Origin: Cubamyces lactineus
Lineage: Eukaryota > Basidiomycota > Agaricomycetes > Polyporales > Polyporaceae
Direction of reading: 5' to 3'
Length of the DNA: 64,000 nt
NCBI GenBank assembly: GCA_022376465.1
Contig: JACDTU010000036.1
Location: 62,001 to 126,000, forward strand
The notes beneath the pieces were generated by a model. It saw only the letters and a list, made by a program, of their open reading frames with translations. It ran no database searches and was not told the origin of the DNA. Position 1 is the stretch's first letter. Each line of letters starts with the position of its first letter. Of the stretch, positions 9,863 to 20,628 are shown piece by piece. Position numbers and translations under genes: made by a program.

Positions 9863-11158
9863 ATGGTCTACACCAACACTCGTCTTACTGGTCGTCGTTT
9901 CTCTGAGGCGACTCGTCGCAACATTCCCCGTCCCCCCAACTTCATTAGGGCACGGCGCACTGTTTTCTACAACCATCTTCCCCGACACACCGTCTCGTGC
10001 AACGACGAGGGCACCCTCGCCGATCGTGTCGGCTGGGTCATCGTGCACCCCGACCTCTACAGCCATGTCGAGGCCCGTATTGCCCATCTTCCTGAGGTCA
10101 AGGACCTCATCGACGTCTACCGCGCTCTCGCCAGGGCCGCCCCCTCTTACTCTGTTCTCATCAAACACAACCAGAGAACGTCGGCGCCCAAGTCCGAGAA
10201 GAAGAAGGTAGTTCAAGTTGCGAGCGAGGCCTATCAGGCAGTGGTTCAAGCGGCAGAGAAAGTAATTTCTATGCTCGCTAACCCTCAGGTCGCGGGAGCA
10301 CTCTCGGACCTGATGCCCCTGCGTAACCAACACGGTACGCATAGTTGGGGGCATGTCTTTTGGCCGCAACGCCTCGATGACTACCCGCAAGCTATCGAGG
10401 TCGATTCTTCGGATGAGGAAGAAGACGAGGACGAGGTACGCTCGGATGGTGGATGGTCCATTCCCTCGACTGACCCTTGGAAGGTTTCCACTCCTGATCC
10501 TGAGGAGGAAGCCATCAAATGGGGTCCGACTTCAGTTGAGGGGTCGACCCCGACCCTATCCTCCTCAAGTTCTGACTCCTCCTATTCGGAAGTCGAGTCT
10601 TTCGACTTACTCCCTGAGCTCGAACAACTAGAGCTTAGCACGATCGACGAGCTCTCGGAAGAGGAGTTCCACGAAGCCCTGAAAGTCGCAGTAAGGGCCC
10701 CTTCCCCGCCTCCTCCTCCCCCGACTACGATCACCAAGCACGTCGAGGAACCCCATGGACGATGCGGTTTCTTTCGTGGAACCGGAGAAGATCGGTTCGG
10801 ATACATCAACTCTCGAGGCGACATTTTCATGGTCCCCAACAGTTCCTTCGGCATCTCTGACGTTCGGATCATGGTCGCATACCATCTCCGATGGCCGGAA
10901 GCTTCAGTCAGGACCACCCAAGCCGCCTCCCTACTCATCGACGATGTCATCGCCCGGCGTGGAAATTACCCCGCCTTCAAGGTCGACGCTGAACGCATCG
11001 CGACTACTTATCGCGAGGCTTTAGGCATGTCGGCGGCAGAGACTGCTCAATGGGACTGCATTCGAGCAGTAGGTAGCGATGCGGAGCTCGTCCAGATCTC
11101 CCTGGATGTCTTCCGTCCTGAGGTCGTCGAGAGAAACAATGCTATCGTTCACCTCTAA
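9863..11158 (+). CDS. gypsy copy 1 ORF3, unknown acidic protein
   Basis: 431 residues, starting at the first ATG after the pol stop, with a good context (A at -3, G at +4). It sits where an env gene would lie but shows no signal peptide or membrane segment. The N-terminal part (about 1-170) begins MVYTNTRLTGRRFSEATRR. The middle is highly acidic and Ser-rich (SSDEEEDEDEV; SSSSSDSSYSEVES), followed by a Pro run. The C-terminal block (about 300-431, from HGRCGFFRGTGEDRFGYI) is the best conserved between the two copies. About 29 of 430 residues differ from copy 2, with the frame kept. I recognise no family. It must need reinitiation, splicing or a separate transcript for expression. Confidence 0.75.
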   Translation: MVYTNTRLTGRRFSEATRRNIPRPPNFIRARRTVFYNHLPRHTVSCNDEGTLADRVGWVIVHPDLYSHVEARIAHLPEVKDLIDVYRALARAAPSYSVLIKHNQRTSAPKSEKKKVVQVASEAYQAVVQAAEKVISMLANPQVAGALSDLMPLRNQHGTHSWGHVFWPQRLDDYPQAIEVDSSDEEEDEDEVRSDGGWSIPSTDPWKVSTPDPEEEAIKWGPTSVEGSTPTLSSSSSDSSYSEVESFDLLPELEQLELSTIDELSEEEFHEALKVAVRAPSPPPPPPTTITKHVEEPHGRCGFFRGTGEDRFGYINSRGDIFMVPNSSFGISDVRIMVAYHLRWPEASVRTTQAASLLIDDVIARRGNYPAFKVDAERIATTYREALGMSAAETAQWDCIRAVGSDAELVQISLDVFRPEVVERNNAIVHL

Positions 11159-11176
11159 GGTCGAGGACGACCTTCA

Positions 11177-11192
11177 GCGGAGGGGGAGCTGA
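11177..11192 (+). other. Polypurine tract, gypsy copy 1
   Basis: GCGGAGGGGGAGCTGA directly precedes the 3' LTR and is the expected plus-strand primer site. It is identical in copy 2 at 42922-42937. Confidence 0.7.
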
Positions 11193-11742
11193 TGTTACGA
11201 ATGTACAATAGGTATTGCGACGTCTCGACGAACTGGTAACGGTTTCTAGTACTTACTCTGTACGATACAAGTATGGTAGGCTCTGGGACTCCAGCTACGA
11301 TTGTATATGGCGGATTCTATGGAACAGTCTCGTATTATCTAGGATGCTCTAGGACTTTCCATGCACAGTTACTTCTGCACAGTGCACAGTCGCTGCCGCG
11401 CAGTGCACAGCGCTTCTGCACAGTACACAGCAGCACTGCCACAGTGTTACTAGGTTCGACTAGCGCTGACTACTACGCACCAGAAAGTCCTTGTATACGC
11501 TAGAACGTTCCGTCTACAGGCTGGTATACATGTATATAAGAGGCGACGCCATAGAGCGACCCTCAGCTTTCAGTCTCTTCGCGAAATACGACTTTGGTTG
11601 CTCGTTAACTCGCTTTCGACTGCAAATACTACTACGCGCTTATCTTCGACAAGCTAGGGCTAGTAGCTGAATAGATACAAGCTCTCTATTCATTGACGTC
11701 TTAAGGCTTGATAGTTTAAGAGTCACGCTTGAAAGCGTAACA
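11193..11742 (+). repeat. 3' LTR, gypsy copy 1
   Basis: TGTTACG...CGTAACA, 550 bp, with TATA box and R/U5 as in the 5' LTR. Its U3 is much closer to the copy 2 LTRs than to the 5' LTR of its own element. Confidence 0.9.
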
Positions 11743-12328
11743 TTCGGCTCCTCCTGTACATTCCGAGTCAGCCGTAATTCGCAAACAATTCGACATTGAC
11801 GGACTTACTAAGTCTGCAATGCGGACAGACCTATAGTATGCCATGACGGTTCCGCCCCAACCGGTGCTGCTGTTTGTCATGCGACCAGTATCTGATCCTG
11901 GCTGCACATTCCGGTTGCTGCGACGATAGCATGACTGCATTAACGGAACCGAGTTAGACAAGCGGTAGAGGAGACGAAATGGCACGTACCACAGGCGCGG
12001 GCTGCGTTCGCAACAATGTTCGCATGGTGAGCGGGTTAGGGATGGCATTGGTCAAGCAGAGACGCGCAGGCAGCAACAAGCGATCCGTACCTTGGGCGTC
12101 TGTTTCATCGTTTTCGGTCGGATCTCCAGCCGCCGTAGCAGCCTTCCCGTCTGCGGCGTCCATCAACGATTCGGGCATACAAAGAGACTTGATTACAACG
12201 AATGGGTAGCCCATCATACCCAGCAGCAAGGTCGACACCATCTAGTGACTCGCCTCGCGCGCACGCCGTGGAGGCCCTGTTTGGATGAGTGCCCAATTGA
12301 ACCGCGCGCATGCGAGAAAGACGGGTAC
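11743..12328. other. Helitron 3' flank, no gene seen
   Basis: Lies between gypsy copy 1 and the end of the Helitron RepHel frame. It probably holds the 3' end of the Helitron, but I could not identify the CTRR terminus and hairpin. Confidence 0.35.
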
Positions 12329-15300
12329 CTAGCTCTGGCTGCCGTCTACACAGACATAGACGTAATGGCATGCGCGAGAGCTCCTTGCGTGAGTCAGGTC
12401 CACAGCAGCAATGGAAGAGTATTCTGGCGAACAGAAATGACCCTCTCGTGCACTGTCATGGTACCATACTGCTCCGTCGGGCGCAATGTATCATGCAGTG
12501 AAGTGAGCAAAGCCGTGATAAATAACACCACGCAAGTGCCATTGGTAAGGACGACCATTGACGGAGAGCGTGAGGACAGAAACAGGGTAAACAGATTCCG
12601 TAACGTGGCTAACCTCGAGGCATATCAAAGGCGGCGGTGAGTGTACAGTGGTGCTAATCTCAACAGACGTACGACAGTCGGGGCAGTGTATGTCCGCAGT
12701 TGACGTGAGAAGGTGATCTATAACACTTTGTGACGTAGATACGATTTCCTCTGTCGATGCGGGCATAACAGTTGGACACCATAAGTAAGAAGACATTAAG
12801 TCTGTTTCTCGCTGAACAACAGTGCTGCAAGATGTACAGAATCCTTGGGAACTAGCGAACGCGCGTGGGCATCTGAACAGTTCATGCAATACATCGGATA
12901 CTGCTGCAGTGACAAACCCGCGTCGAGGAAATAACTCAGGATTGAGGATACTCAGGGTATCCCGTATAGAGTCCCGCACAGACTCGAGGTTAGTACAAGG
13001 AACAGGCAAGTTATTCAATCGAGAGACAAGCTGCCGTGCAACAACGTTATCTGTCGGGAGTTGTTCCAGCCATGGTGCGCCCAGATCAACCCGGAGGTTC
13101 CACATAATGGTCAAAATGGCATCATAAGCACAACTCCAGTCTGTAGCATCCCATAGAAGACCCTGCCGTATTGCGCAACGACTAGTAGTGCCAGACTGTG
13201 GGTGAGAGAAAACCGCTTCTGAGGACATGCATACACGCTTACAATCAGGCATTGCAGGTACCCATACCTCATCAAGACGTGTTCGTTTTCGGGATTCTCG
13301 GGGCTTCATTGCATGCCGTTGTAGTGCAGGTGCATCGGCAGAGACTTTGGACATTCTGGAGCGGTAGCTATCATAAAACCGGGACCATTGTAATGCCTTG
13401 TCGGCTCGCGGGGGATGTACCCAGCTGGGAGAATGCATAGGTAGCTCGGAATCAACTCCGAGCGTGAAGTTCCCTGCACAGAGAGAGGTAGGGTCCCCTC
13501 GACACTACGTGAGGAGATATCATCGAGTAACTCCAATTCACAGAATTCATTCAGCAGTGCAGGAAAAGCACCGCAAGTAATTTTCGAAGCATCAAGACCT
13601 TCAATAATCACTGTCTGCAACAGGGAACTGCTCCTAGAAAGAGCAGTATATAATGACTGATGATTCCGACAATACTTAGGATGCACAACATTGCGGGCTC
13701 TAGTAAGACCCTGACAAGCATAATCTGTGAGGGCGAAGTTCTGCAAACAAGGTACTTGTTCGCGAACAACACTGACAGTAATATCACCTACGGGAAGAGT
13801 GCATCGTACGCTACGTTTTTGACGAGTGATGGGAACAACATTTGGCGGAAGGCCAGCTATCTGAACAGGTTCAGAGGGATTCGCTAATCGCACGAAGAGA
13901 ACATCAAGCACTTCCACACCAGATGCAGTACAGTGCGACTCCCAACCAGCAACAAAGCCAGGTGCACCATTTGTTGCAGAGAGCTCCGTGGCTTCGTTTG
14001 CCTTGAGCAATACTGGCATCTCTTCACATAACGCTAGGATTCCCGCATGATGTCCACATAGCGATGGCGTAAGCGACCACAATGCATGTTGAAGACGAGC
14101 ACCAATTTTGTTGCTGGTCTGAACGGGATCAGAAACGGCAGTGTATTCTTTCTGAGCGCGTCATATGGATACGGAGTCTTTCACCCTCCCCCAGGTGTCA
14201 AAGGAATGGAAATAGTGGAGCGGACGATGCTCCACAGCGGCAAAGCGCTCAGCTTGTTCGTCGTTAATGGCATCTCGGTGGGAGTTACGAGCTGTGATAA
14301 TCGAAACATCCTCAAATCCTTGCAAAGACATGACCGGTCCTGCCATGTCCGAAGCAAACACACGGCTACGAAGAACATGCAGGTCCACCGGTGTGCAGGA
14401 AGCATAGCGCATGTTAGCTAACGCAACACGAAATGCATTGTCCTCTTCGGACATGCCGCGCTGCCGCATGTTCTCACGGAGAATAACAACGGTGGTGAAT
14501 GTCTGCCAGATAGCCTTTCCAAGAGCAGCATTCTGCCCGATTTTAGTGACCCCACTTTCCGAAGCTCCCACGGAGCTACTATACAGTGAGTGTCCATTTC
14601 CGGGGGGGGACAGCTGAGCAAAGTCACCGGCTAAAATTATACTTTTCCCGCCAAAAGAAACTGACACCTTTCCGAACGCTTTAGTGAGGGCAATGTATAT
14701 CCGCAACAGTTCTTCGCACGAAATCATAGAGACCTCATCAATAAATATCAAATCAACTCCCTTTAATCGTCCCCGAATTGCCTCCAACGTTGACTGAGAA
14801 AAACTTCCATCGCTCTCAAAGCCAAAGCCAAGAACAGAGTGATATGTACTGCCGCCCAGCTGTGATGCAGATGTACCTGTCGGTCCAAGTACAAGAAACC
14901 GGTAACCTTCTTCTCTTGCAATGAGAAATTCCATGACAGATTGAATGACTCGCGTTTTACCAGTCCCTCCCATCCCCCCCAGGTACATGTGCAGTGGATC
15001 AGGATCATGATGATGAAGGTGTTTGGCAACAAGCACAAACGCACGAGTCTGCTCGACATTCAAAGTGAAGTATTCTATTGTACTATGCAGTAGTTTGAGA
15101 TGCAAATCTTGGATTTCTGCTTGAATGTCAATGCCTCCACGAAACAATCTCTCCAGCTCTGCCTTTGTTACTATAGCGATAAGTGGGATACGAGAGCAGC
15201 ATGGAACCGGATGACTTCCAACAGGCCCAGCATTAGTGTTAGGTGCTGGAGGCTGGACTTTGGCCACCCGCACAACACGTACAAGGTTTTTAGCATCACT

Positions 15301-15811
15301 AACAGCACTTTTCCATGAGGAAGGTGATTGCGAGAGAAAGCCCCCCACGGAGTAAACACTAGAAGCTGTTGGCTGAAACAATGTGACAACAGGTTTAGAT
15401 GGGAGGATACGAGACAGAAGGCTGGTCATATTCTGCATGTCTGCAGCATGTTTAGCTGCAATCTTACCCATTGCTGCATCAGGATCATCGAGGTAGTCCA
15501 CAAGGGTGGAGTCTGCAAAGCTTTCTTCATCAGGATCAGGCACATCGTCAACAGAAGAACTTGCCCCAAACACCAACGGAATGTTATCGATAGCGCCTTG
15601 TCTACGTAAAGAGGAATAATCATCACGTGCATCACGACACTCATACAGAACATTCATATTACACATTATACGTTTATGCTCTGCAGAAAATGAACAGTTG
15701 TCATAGGCCTCAGACCAAGAAACTGCATCACCACGTAGGTCAGCACCTGACCTCCAGCCATGCGGTGAAAACAGAACAAGCATTACACAGCAATATTCTT
15801 CATGGTCCCCA
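12329..15811 (-). pseudogene. Helitron RepHel, helicase and C-terminal peptidase-like part
   Basis: C-terminal block of the rolling-circle transposase. A Pif1-type SF1 helicase is clear: Walker A GGMGGTGKT (14953-14979), Walker B FIDEVSMIS, then QNFALTDYACQGLT and YTALSRSSSL near the end. After it comes a domain with WDATDWSCAYDAILTIMWN and, near the end, YHGFAHFTA followed by a YIAPDGAVWYHDSA segment. This looks like a cysteine-peptidase (ubiquitin hydrolase-like) tail as found in basidiomycete Helitrons, with the Cys of WSCAYD and the His of YHGF as candidate catalytic residues. Breaks: TGA at 14161-14163, a frameshift in a C-run near 13408-13413, and TGA at 12491-12493; the true end is TAG at 12329-12331. 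Both TGA codons stand where Arg (CGA) is plausible. Confidence 0.88.
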
Positions 15812-16351
15812 TGACGAACTTCTGAACCTGGAAGGCTGGGGAGCGACCTGTAAGCGACACAAAGAGAGTCTTCAGTCTGTGAGCGAACGACTCTATTGCA
15901 TAGTACAAGTACCTGTAAGCGACACAAAGAGAGCTACAAGTACTTGGTAAGTAACTGCATATAAAGGCATAGGTAATGAAGGAACTTACTCTTCAGTCTG
16001 TGAGCGAACGACTGAAGAGTAGGGGCGAACAATGTCCTCCTTATATACTGAGAGAGGAGTGCCATGAGTAAGCGAAGAAAGGAGGCATGTGATCGCTATG
16101 TACGATGAGTAAGACCATGGTGCGAGTATCGCAACATATGGTGTCATAGATATAGAACCCTCTGGAAGGATCCGTAGCAGTGTAGAACGCAACGGAAAGA
16201 TGGAGGGAATGAAAGAATGTCTAACTACAGTACGTATGCTGAGCAGTCCGTAAAAGGAAGGAACAAAGTCCATGCTGTGCGCGTTGTAGGCGCCACAGCC
16301 ACAAGGTCCACATTCCTGGTCCGGCACAGCCGATAACCTGGAAGTTCAACA
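15812..16351 (-). repeat. 3' LTR of copia element
   Basis: Read on the minus strand it starts TGTTGAACTTCC and ends AGAAGTTCGTCA (TG...CA). A polypurine tract GAGTGGGAG abuts it at 16352-16360. Confidence 0.93.
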
Positions 16352-16362
16352 CTCCCACTCGT

Positions 16363-19300
16363 TCAAACTGCGGAGGGAGAGACTAGACCAATCGCCTTTC
16401 TGAAGCGCTCCAATATAGAGAAGGAGACATTCTTCGTCAAGGAATCAGCTAGTTGATCCTCTGTCGCTATGTAGAAGATGTCGATCGTCCCTAACTCAGC
16501 TTGTTCGCGAGTGTAGTGGTACTGGACGTCGACGTGCTTCGTGCGACGCTCGGTGACAGGATTAACCGATAAGAAGATGGACCCTTGGTTGTCAAGACAC
16601 AAGGGTGTAGGACGAGAGATGTCGTCCCCCAACTCTTCACCAAACGTGCGAAGCCATACAACTTGACGACAAGCATCTGACGCAGTCTTGTATTCCGCCT
16701 CGGTCGAGGAGAGCGAAACAGTCGGCTGTTTCCTAGACTGCCAGGAAATAGCGCCGCCCGCCATCAAGAAGACGTAAGCTCCAGTGGACCTGCGGTCATC
16801 TCGGTCCTCAGCCCAGTCTGAGTCTGAATAACCCAAAAGACCGTCATTTGAGGAACCGAAGTAACGCAACCGGTAGTCTTTGGTCCCTTGCAGGTACCGC
16901 AGAACATACTTGGCATAGTTCCAGTGTGCGTCACTAGGATTAGAGTTGTACTGAGACAACTTCTGGACCGCGAAGGAGATATCCGGACGTGTACCCAAAG
17001 TCGCGTAGAGCAGACTGCCAATTAGGCTCTGGTACCGTTTCCGGGAGTGATCGGCAGCGGTGTGACTAGATTTCTCCAGTACAGCACCAGCAGGGAGAGG
17101 AGTGCGAGCCGGCTTGCAGTCGGCCATGTCGAAACGTTCGAGAACGGACTGGATGTAGTCTATCTGGTCGATGTCGATCGTTCGAGCTTTACGATCGCGA
17201 ACAATGTTCAGACCAAGAAAACGCGAGACAGGACCCAGATCCGTCATCTTGAACCGCTGCATCAAGGCCTCCTTGGTATCCTTGATATGGCCAGGCTTGT
17301 CACCCATAAGGAGTAGATCGTCGACATACAGAACGATGATCGTGACGGAATCCCCCCTATGTCGCCGATATACGTAGACTCCGGCATCAGAGTATGTCCG
17401 TATAAATCCCAGATCTAGCAAGATTTGGTGTATCTTGGCGTTCCATTGGCGAGACGCCTGCTTCAAGCCGTAGATCGCTTTCAGCAATAGACACATGAAG
17501 TTTTCCTTGCCAGGAACAACCCAGCCCTCAGGCTGTTCCATGTAGATCTCCTCCTCCAAGTCGCCGTTCAAGAACGCAGTTTTGACGTCCATCGACTCGA
17601 TGTCCCAGTCCTCAAGCGCAGCATGCGCGAGGAGGTAACGAATTGACTCAAAACGCGCAACAGGCGAAAAGGTTTCGTTGTAATCCTCCCCCCAGACCTG
17701 AGTAAAACCCTTGGCCACAAGACGAGCCTTATACCGACCATCATGCTTGATGTCATACACCCAACGATTGGCGACGACTTGTCGGTTCTTTGGCCTAGGC
17801 ACAAGAAGCCAGGTCTTGTTCTCAATGAGTGAGTCGTACTCTGCTTTCTCAGCTGCATGCCACTTCTCCACGTCTGGAGATGCCATGGCTTGTCGATGAG
17901 AGTTAGGAATGCCAGGCTTATGGGTTGCGGCAGCGAGCATTGCAATGATAGACTGTACAACTTGTTCATCGCCCTCCAAGTTTCCTTCCGCATCTGTACG
18001 AGCATCAACCTTTGCAGGTGGCTCATCACCGTACATGCTGTCCCTATAGCGCTGAGGTCTAGGAACATTTTCGCGACGAGGGCGATCACGCGCTATGCTA
18101 GGACCTCCCACTGGCTCATGACGATTCCGCTGATGGTTAGGCCGCGGTGGAGGAACAGCAGGTGGTGGATCAGGTTGTTGCGGAGGAGGGGGAGCAGGTT
18201 GCTCTGGAGGTGCAGGAAGCGCAGGAGGTGCGGCCTCCGGGAGAGGAATAGGAAGAGGGATATCGATCTCGAAGTTTTCAGGCTCAGCATTGGAGGCATC
18301 GTCTGAAGGGACTTCTTGATCTGAGAACGGACTATCGTCTGGGGTAACAGGACGATTGCCAGGAATCTTGCGTGCAGGAAAAGACTCTTCGTCGAAGATC
18401 ACATCGCGAGATACGACGATAGAGTGGGTGGCTGGATTCCAGAATTTATACCCCTTGGAACCCTGCTCATACCCGACAAAGATCATCTCGACAGCCTTCT
18501 TGTCGAGTTTCCCTTTGCGCTTGTCCTTTTGCACGTGAACGTAGGCTTTGCAGCCAAACACGCGGAAATAGGACACATCAGGGATGGTCCCATCCCACAG
18601 AGTGATGGGGCATCGCCATTTCAGGCGACGCATAGGCTGACGATTGTAGATATGAACGGCTGCCTCAATAGCGAGTTGCCAGAAACCGTGACTAAGTCCA
18701 GCGTGGTGAAGCATAGACAGAGCCTTCTCAGTGATTGTACGGTTCCAGCGTTCAGCGCGTCCATTTTGCTGAGGCGAATCAGGCATGGTTTTGTGGTGCT
18801 CAATCCCTAGACTGCGGAGAAGCTCAGAGAACTCGTTTGACGTGTACTCCCCACCACGATCAGAGCGGACTCGCTTGATTTTCCTCCCGGTTTGATTCTC
18901 GGCCCAAGCCTTGAAGTCCTTGAACACTTTGAAGGCGTCCGACTTGTACTTCAGGAAATAAGCACGGGCGAGACTGGAGTAGTCATCGATGAAGCTAGCG
19001 AAGTACTTGAATCTGCTGCCAACTGACGCAGTGCACATTGGCCCATCAAGATCAGTGTGGACTAGCTCAAGGGGCTCAGTCGCACGCTTTTCTGACGGCG
19101 GGAAAGGGAGTCTGTGGGATTTGCCAAAGGCACAACCCTCACACGGTTCATCATCCGCGGGATCAAGCTGATCAACACCCTTTACGTTCTTAGGCAGGTG
19201 GCGAAGAGGCTCCTTGCCTGCATGACCAAAGCGACGATGCCAGGTCTTGTAACTGCGAACGTTTAGGTGGACGTGCCTGTTCAGGATAATCTCCAGAGTC

Positions 19301-20628
19301 AAATCATAGAGATTGCTCGCAGGATTGTACGGTGCCTCAAGGATCTTTCGACCCTTGATGCGAATCGTCGAGCCTGAGTTGACAGCGCCTTCCGGCTGCT
19401 TGTCGAAGATCATCATCTTCCTCGCTCCTTGGAAGAGAGAATAACCATTCTTCTCAATGGTACCGGTGGAGAACAGTTGTGCAGAGGCCTGAGGCACATA
19501 GCAGACGTTCGGAAGAGTGATAGTCCACCGTTGTCCATCGACAAGAGTCTCAGCTTTAACAGTGCCTTGACCGAGTCCCTGAATAACCGAACCTTCGCCA
19601 GATGAGGCAGTATTGAAGGTCAGTGGTTTGTCAAAGGGTTCGTACTCGGTGAAGTCGTCAAAGCACCAAGTGACGTGCTGAGATGCGCCAGAGTCCATCA
19701 GCCAACGAGTATACCGCACACCAGCAGCAGCTTTCGCCGCATCATAGAAAGAAGCGTGCATGTTAGAGCCGGATTCAGCTACAAGTACATTGGCCGAGAC
19801 GTGCGCATGGTCATGAGAATTGTCCTTTCCCTTCCCTTTATCCTTGTCCTTGTCCTTGTCCTTCTTCTTGCCACCGTTGCCCTTACCCTTGTTGCCCTTG
19901 GGGCGAAGCTCGGGGTGCTTCTTGTAGCAAGTCGACTCATGATGGGTCTGACTGCCACAGAAGTCGCAGGGGCCGGACGGCTTGGGCTTGGTCTTGGAGA
20001 TCCGAGCAGCGGACTGACCGGTCTTGCGCATGGCTTCCTCAGAAAGAGACTTCTCGAGGATGACGTCGACGGTGATCTTGTCGAGGTCCATAGTGGCCAT
20101 GAGCGCAGAGATCATAGGTCGGTAGGACTCCGGGACCTTGGAGAGAAGGATGAGGGCCTGGATGTTGTCCTCTAACTTCAGGCCGTTGGTCGAGATCTCG
20201 CGGATATGCGTGACGATCCGACTCATCTGATCCTGAAGCGAACGCTGGTCCGACATGCGAGACTCGCTGATGAGCGATTCAAAGAGACCCCAAACGTGCG
20301 CAGAGTTTGGTTTCCCAAACTTGTCTTTCAGCGCATCCCACATTTCTTTGGCAGTGAGATTGGCCGGAGAGGAGGTGCCGTTGGTCGTCTTCGTCTCGAG
20401 GAGATAGTGGAAGCTAGGCCCAGTCCGCATGAAGAGCAGACCGCAAGCCTGAGCATTCTTCTTCTTATACTCCTTGCGCTCTTCAGCGTCGGTAGGTTCA
20501 GTCGTCTCCGAAGAGACTACATCCCAGTAGTTCATGAACATTAGGAGACCCTTCATCTTCGCAGCCCAGTCGGCGTACTGGCTGGCCGAAGAAAGGAGAG
20601 GGACGGATTCAGGTTTGATGTCGCCCAT
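16363..20628 (-). CDS. copia Gag-Pol polyprotein
   Basis: 1421 residues from the first in-frame ATG (20628). The order is a UBN2-type Gag (MWDALKDKFGKPNSAHVWGL), a CCHC knuckle CDFCGSQTHHESTC, a Lys/Asp/Gly-rich linker and an aspartic protease (LMDSGASQHVT). Next come the integrase HHCC segment (HRRFGHAG...CEGCAFGKSH) and the integrase core (HTDLDGP; VRSDRGGEY; SPQQNGRAERWNR). A Pro-rich linker, RT (LYVDDLLLMGD) and RNase H (SLSSTEAEYKTAS...WLR) complete it. No frameshift or stop is visible, so this copy could be active. The frame stays open upstream to 21090 without an ATG (see the separate entry), so the real N terminus may be longer by about 150 residues. Confidence 0.93.
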   Translation of the reverse strand: MGDIKPESVPLLSSASQYADWAAKMKGLLMFMNYWDVVSSETTEPTDAEERKEYKKKNAQACGLLFMRTGPSFHYLLETKTTNGTSSPANLTAKEMWDALKDKFGKPNSAHVWGLFESLISESRMSDQRSLQDQMSRIVTHIREISTNGLKLEDNIQALILLSKVPESYRPMISALMATMDLDKITVDVILEKSLSEEAMRKTGQSAARISKTKPKPSGPCDFCGSQTHHESTCYKKHPELRPKGNKGKGNGGKKKDKDKDKDKGKGKDNSHDHAHVSANVLVAESGSNMHASFYDAAKAAAGVRYTRWLMDSGASQHVTWCFDDFTEYEPFDKPLTFNTASSGEGSVIQGLGQGTVKAETLVDGQRWTITLPNVCYVPQASAQLFSTGTIEKNGYSLFQGARKMMIFDKQPEGAVNSGSTIRIKGRKILEAPYNPASNLYDLTLEIILNRHVHLNVRSYKTWHRRFGHAGKEPLRHLPKNVKGVDQLDPADDEPCEGCAFGKSHRLPFPPSEKRATEPLELVHTDLDGPMCTASVGSRFKYFASFIDDYSSLARAYFLKYKSDAFKVFKDFKAWAENQTGRKIKRVRSDRGGEYTSNEFSELLRSLGIEHHKTMPDSPQQNGRAERWNRTITEKALSMLHHAGLSHGFWQLAIEAAVHIYNRQPMRRLKWRCPITLWDGTIPDVSYFRVFGCKAYVHVQKDKRKGKLDKKAVEMIFVGYEQGSKGYKFWNPATHSIVVSRDVIFDEESFPARKIPGNRPVTPDDSPFSDQEVPSDDASNAEPENFEIDIPLPIPLPEAAPPALPAPPEQPAPPPPQQPDPPPAVPPPRPNHQRNRHEPVGGPSIARDRPRRENVPRPQRYRDSMYGDEPPAKVDARTDAEGNLEGDEQVVQSIIAMLAAATHKPGIPNSHRQAMASPDVEKWHAAEKAEYDSLIENKTWLLVPRPKNRQVVANRWVYDIKHDGRYKARLVAKGFTQVWGEDYNETFSPVARFESIRYLLAHAALEDWDIESMDVKTAFLNGDLEEEIYMEQPEGWVVPGKENFMCLLLKAIYGLKQASRQWNAKIHQILLDLGFIRTYSDAGVYVYRRHRGDSVTIIVLYVDDLLLMGDKPGHIKDTKEALMQRFKMTDLGPVSRFLGLNIVRDRKARTIDIDQIDYIQSVLERFDMADCKPARTPLPAGAVLEKSSHTAADHSRKRYQSLIGSLLYATLGTRPDISFAVQKLSQYNSNPSDAHWNYAKYVLRYLQGTKDYRLRYFGSSNDGLLGYSDSDWAEDRDDRRSTGAYVFLMAGGAISWQSRKQPTVSLSSTEAEYKTASDACRQVVWLRTFGEELGDDISRPTPLCLDNQGSIFLSVNPVTERRTKHVDVQYHYTREQAELGTIDIFYIATEDQLADSLTKNVSFSILERFRKAIGLVSPSAV

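Larger units (their letters stand above)
2831..11742 (+). mobile_element. Ty3/gypsy chromovirus, copy 1 (damaged, mosaic)
   Basis: Full-length LTR retrotransposon with 542- and 550-bp LTRs (TGTTAC...GTAACA). The internal order is ORF1, Gag, Pol (protease, RT, RNase H, integrase, chromodomain), ORF3 and polypurine tract. The chromodomain at the end of integrase places it among the chromoviruses. The flanks do not match as a 5-bp target duplication (CAGGC before, TTCGG after), and the U3 parts of the two LTRs differ strongly. The leader, ORF1 and gag are nearly identical to copy 2 at 34571-43477, while ORF3 differs at about 7% of residues. One nonsense codon interrupts pol. Confidence 0.93.

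Noticed and set aside
9863..11158. ORF3 as a retroviral-type envelope gene
   Set aside because: Position would fit, but there is no signal peptide, no transmembrane helix and no cleavage motif.
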